Source: Leptolyngbyaceae cyanobacterium CSSed165cm_216
GTDB lineage: Bacteria > Cyanobacteriota > Cyanobacteriia > Phormidesmidales > Phormidesmidaceae
NCBI GenBank assembly: GCA_007135385.1
Contig: SLIY01000316.1
Location: 1 to 13,916, forward strand
Direction: 5' to 3'
DNA: 13,916 bases
The position numbers were made by a program, and so were the translations under genes. Within the stretch, counting starts at the first letter, position 1; the number at the start of each line of letters is the position of its first letter. This document shows positions 12,812-13,916 of this stretch, one piece after another. Below the pieces are notes generated by a model. That model ran no database searches. It saw only the letters and a list, made by a program, of their open reading frames with translations, and was not told where the DNA came from.

Positions 12812-13916
12812 TGGGTACGCATTGATTTGACAAAATTAGAGAATAGGTAATCGGCATCATGGGGACCGGGGCTGGCTTCGGGGTGATACTGCACCGAAAA
12901 CAAGGGTAGGGTTTTGTGGGCTAAGCCAGCCACCGTTTGATCATTCAAATTGAGGTGGGTAATCGCTACCGTGTTCTCGGGAATGGTAGCGGCATCGAGG
13001 GCAAATCCATGGTTTTGGCTAGTAATTTCCACCTGGCGCTGTAGTCCACAGGGCTGATTGAGCCCCCGGTGGCCAAACTTGAGCTTAAAGGTGGAGGCCC
13101 CCAGGGAAAGCCCCAGGATTTGATGCCCCATACAAATACCGAAGGTGGGCAGTTGTTGCTCTAACAGAGCTTTGATTAGAGGAGGGGCTTCGCTCACCGC
13201 CGCTGGATCCCCAGGCCCATTGGATAGAAAAATGCCATCGGGGTGATAGGCCATGATCTCCTCTAAGGTGCTAGTAATGGGGACCACCACGACGCGACAG
13301 CCATAGCTGGCTAGCCGCCGCAAAATGTTGCGCTTCACCCCAAAGTCGATGGCCACGACGGTTAGGGGATCGGCTTGGTCGGCGGTGACTGCTCCAGCAC
13401 TGAACTCCCATGGGGATAGGGTGCCTTCGCTCCACTCGTAGGCCTCAGTCGTACTAACCTGGTTTACCAGGTTCAGCCCCGTCATGGAGGGGGCATCTTG
13501 GAGCTGACGTAGCAGCTCTTCTGGATCGAGAATTTCGGTGGAAATGGCTCCATTCATGGCCCCAACGGTGCGCAATTTACGGGTCAGAGCCCGGGTGTCA
13601 ATGCCGAAAATGCCGGGAATCTTATGGTGCTTGAGGTAATTGGGCAAAGACTGGGTGGAGCGCCAGCTACTGGGAATGTCACAGATATTACGAGCGATCG
13701 CCCCTTTAATGTGAGGCCGACTGGATTCTTCGTCGTCAGGGTTGACCCCGGTATTGCCTAGCTCTGGGTAGGTAAATGTCACAATTTGACCATAATAGCT
13801 AGGGTCTGTCATCACCTCTTGATAACCGGTCATGCCGGTGTTAAACACCACTTCTCCCATGACGGTGCCGGAGGCCCCAAAGGACCAACCCTGAAACACC
13901 GAACCATCAGCTAAAA
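12796..13916 (-). CDS. carA: Carbamoyl-phosphate synthase small subunit, 5' end outside window
   Basis: This is the glutaminase subunit that releases ammonia from glutamine and channels it to CarB to make carbamoyl phosphate for arginine and pyrimidine synthesis. The N-terminal CPSase domain is clear (GEVVFNTGMTGYQEV, YPELGNTGVN, GIDTRALTRKLR, GAMNG). The class I glutamine amidotransferase domain follows, with LSNGPGDP, the nucleophile cysteine in GICMGHQILGL (codon at 13132-13134), and the His-Glu pair in HPEAS (codons at 12883-12885 and 12877-12879). All catalytic residues are present. The frame is open to the window edge: codons upstream of the GTG at 13899 read LADGS, which is family sequence. 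That GTG is therefore internal, and only a short N-terminal piece (perhaps 5-20 residues) is missing. A HIP1 site is at 13694. The gene ends with a basic tail (RTHRQRK). Confidence 0.97.
   Translation of the reverse strand, partial: LADGSVFQGWSFGASGTVMGEVVFNTGMTGYQEVMTDPSYYGQIVTFTYPELGNTGVNPDDEESSRPHIKGAIARNICDIPSSWRSTQSLPNYLKHHKIPGIFGIDTRALTRKLRTVGAMNGAISTEILDPEELLRQLQDAPSMTGLNLVNQVSTTEAYEWSEGTLSPWEFSAGAVTADQADPLTVVAIDFGVKRNILRRLASYGCRVVVVPITSTLEEIMAYHPDGIFLSNGPGDPAAVSEAPPLIKALLEQQLPTFGICMGHQILGLSLGASTFKLKFGHRGLNQPCGLQRQVEITSQNHGFALDAATIPENTVAITHLNLNDQTVAGLAHKTLPLFSVQYHPEASPGPHDADYLFSNFVKSMRTHRQRK

Larger units (their letters stand above)
1898..13701. repeat. HIP1 octamer sites (GCGATCGC), ten dispersed copies
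   Basis: The palindrome GCGATCGC starts at 1898, 2896, 5132, 6257, 6790, 8415, 9611, 9650, 12073 and 13694. All copies lie in coding sequence. Such overrepresentation is a known hallmark of many cyanobacterial genomes. The span given covers the first to the last site and is not one continuous repeat. Confidence 0.9.

Noticed and set aside
1..13916. Search for defence, toxin-antitoxin, phage or transposase genes and tRNA genes
   Set aside because: No such protein motifs or tRNA-like cloverleaf sequences were seen. The genes are core or common cyanobacterial families.

Overview
This window looks like a piece of cyanobacterial chromosome with moderately high GC. Three things support that. The RNA polymerase beta-prime subunit is split into adjacent rpoC1 and rpoC2 genes, and RpoC2 carries a very large insertion in the trigger loop. 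At least ten copies of the octamer GCGATCGC (the cyanobacterial HIP1 motif) are present, where a random sequence of this size would hold about 0.2. There is also a DUF1816 protein, a family I know from cyanobacteria. The intergenic C-rich short repeats and palindromic repeats suggest a filamentous Leptolyngbya-like lineage, but that placement is only a guess.

Layout from left to right. Positions 1-6010 on the plus strand hold the end of the rpoB-rpoC1 spacer, then complete rpoC1 and rpoC2. A convergent EamA/DMT-type permease lies on the minus strand (6018-6911). Positions 6912-7463 are a 552-base non-coding stretch with a purine tract, a palindromic repeat cluster, a tandem 15-mer and a C-rich heptamer-like array. 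On the plus strand follow a proline-rich predicted lipoprotein (7464-8936) and an alpha/beta hydrolase (about 9041-9847). On the minus strand, read from 12485 down to 9912, is a likely four-gene unit: a STAS anti-sigma-factor antagonist, mini-ribonuclease III (mrnC), the 23S rRNA 2'-O-methyltransferase rlmB, and a DUF1816 protein. A 373-base non-coding gap with a perfect 15-bp inverted repeat separates it from carA (minus strand), which is cut by the right edge of the window.

The genes are mostly core functions: transcription (rpoC1, rpoC2), 23S rRNA maturation and modification (mrnC, rlmB), and arginine/pyrimidine precursor synthesis (carA). I see no phage, transposase, CRISPR or defence system, and no convincing undescribed multi-gene system. 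The most interesting signals are small. The STAS gene has an ideal Shine-Dalgarno sequence placed before an ATC codon instead of a normal start. The stop codons of several transcription-unit-terminal genes lie inside or against short inverted repeats. The non-coding stretch upstream of the lipoprotein is packed with repeats and has a G-quadruplex motif on the minus strand. The lipoprotein itself is of unknown function.
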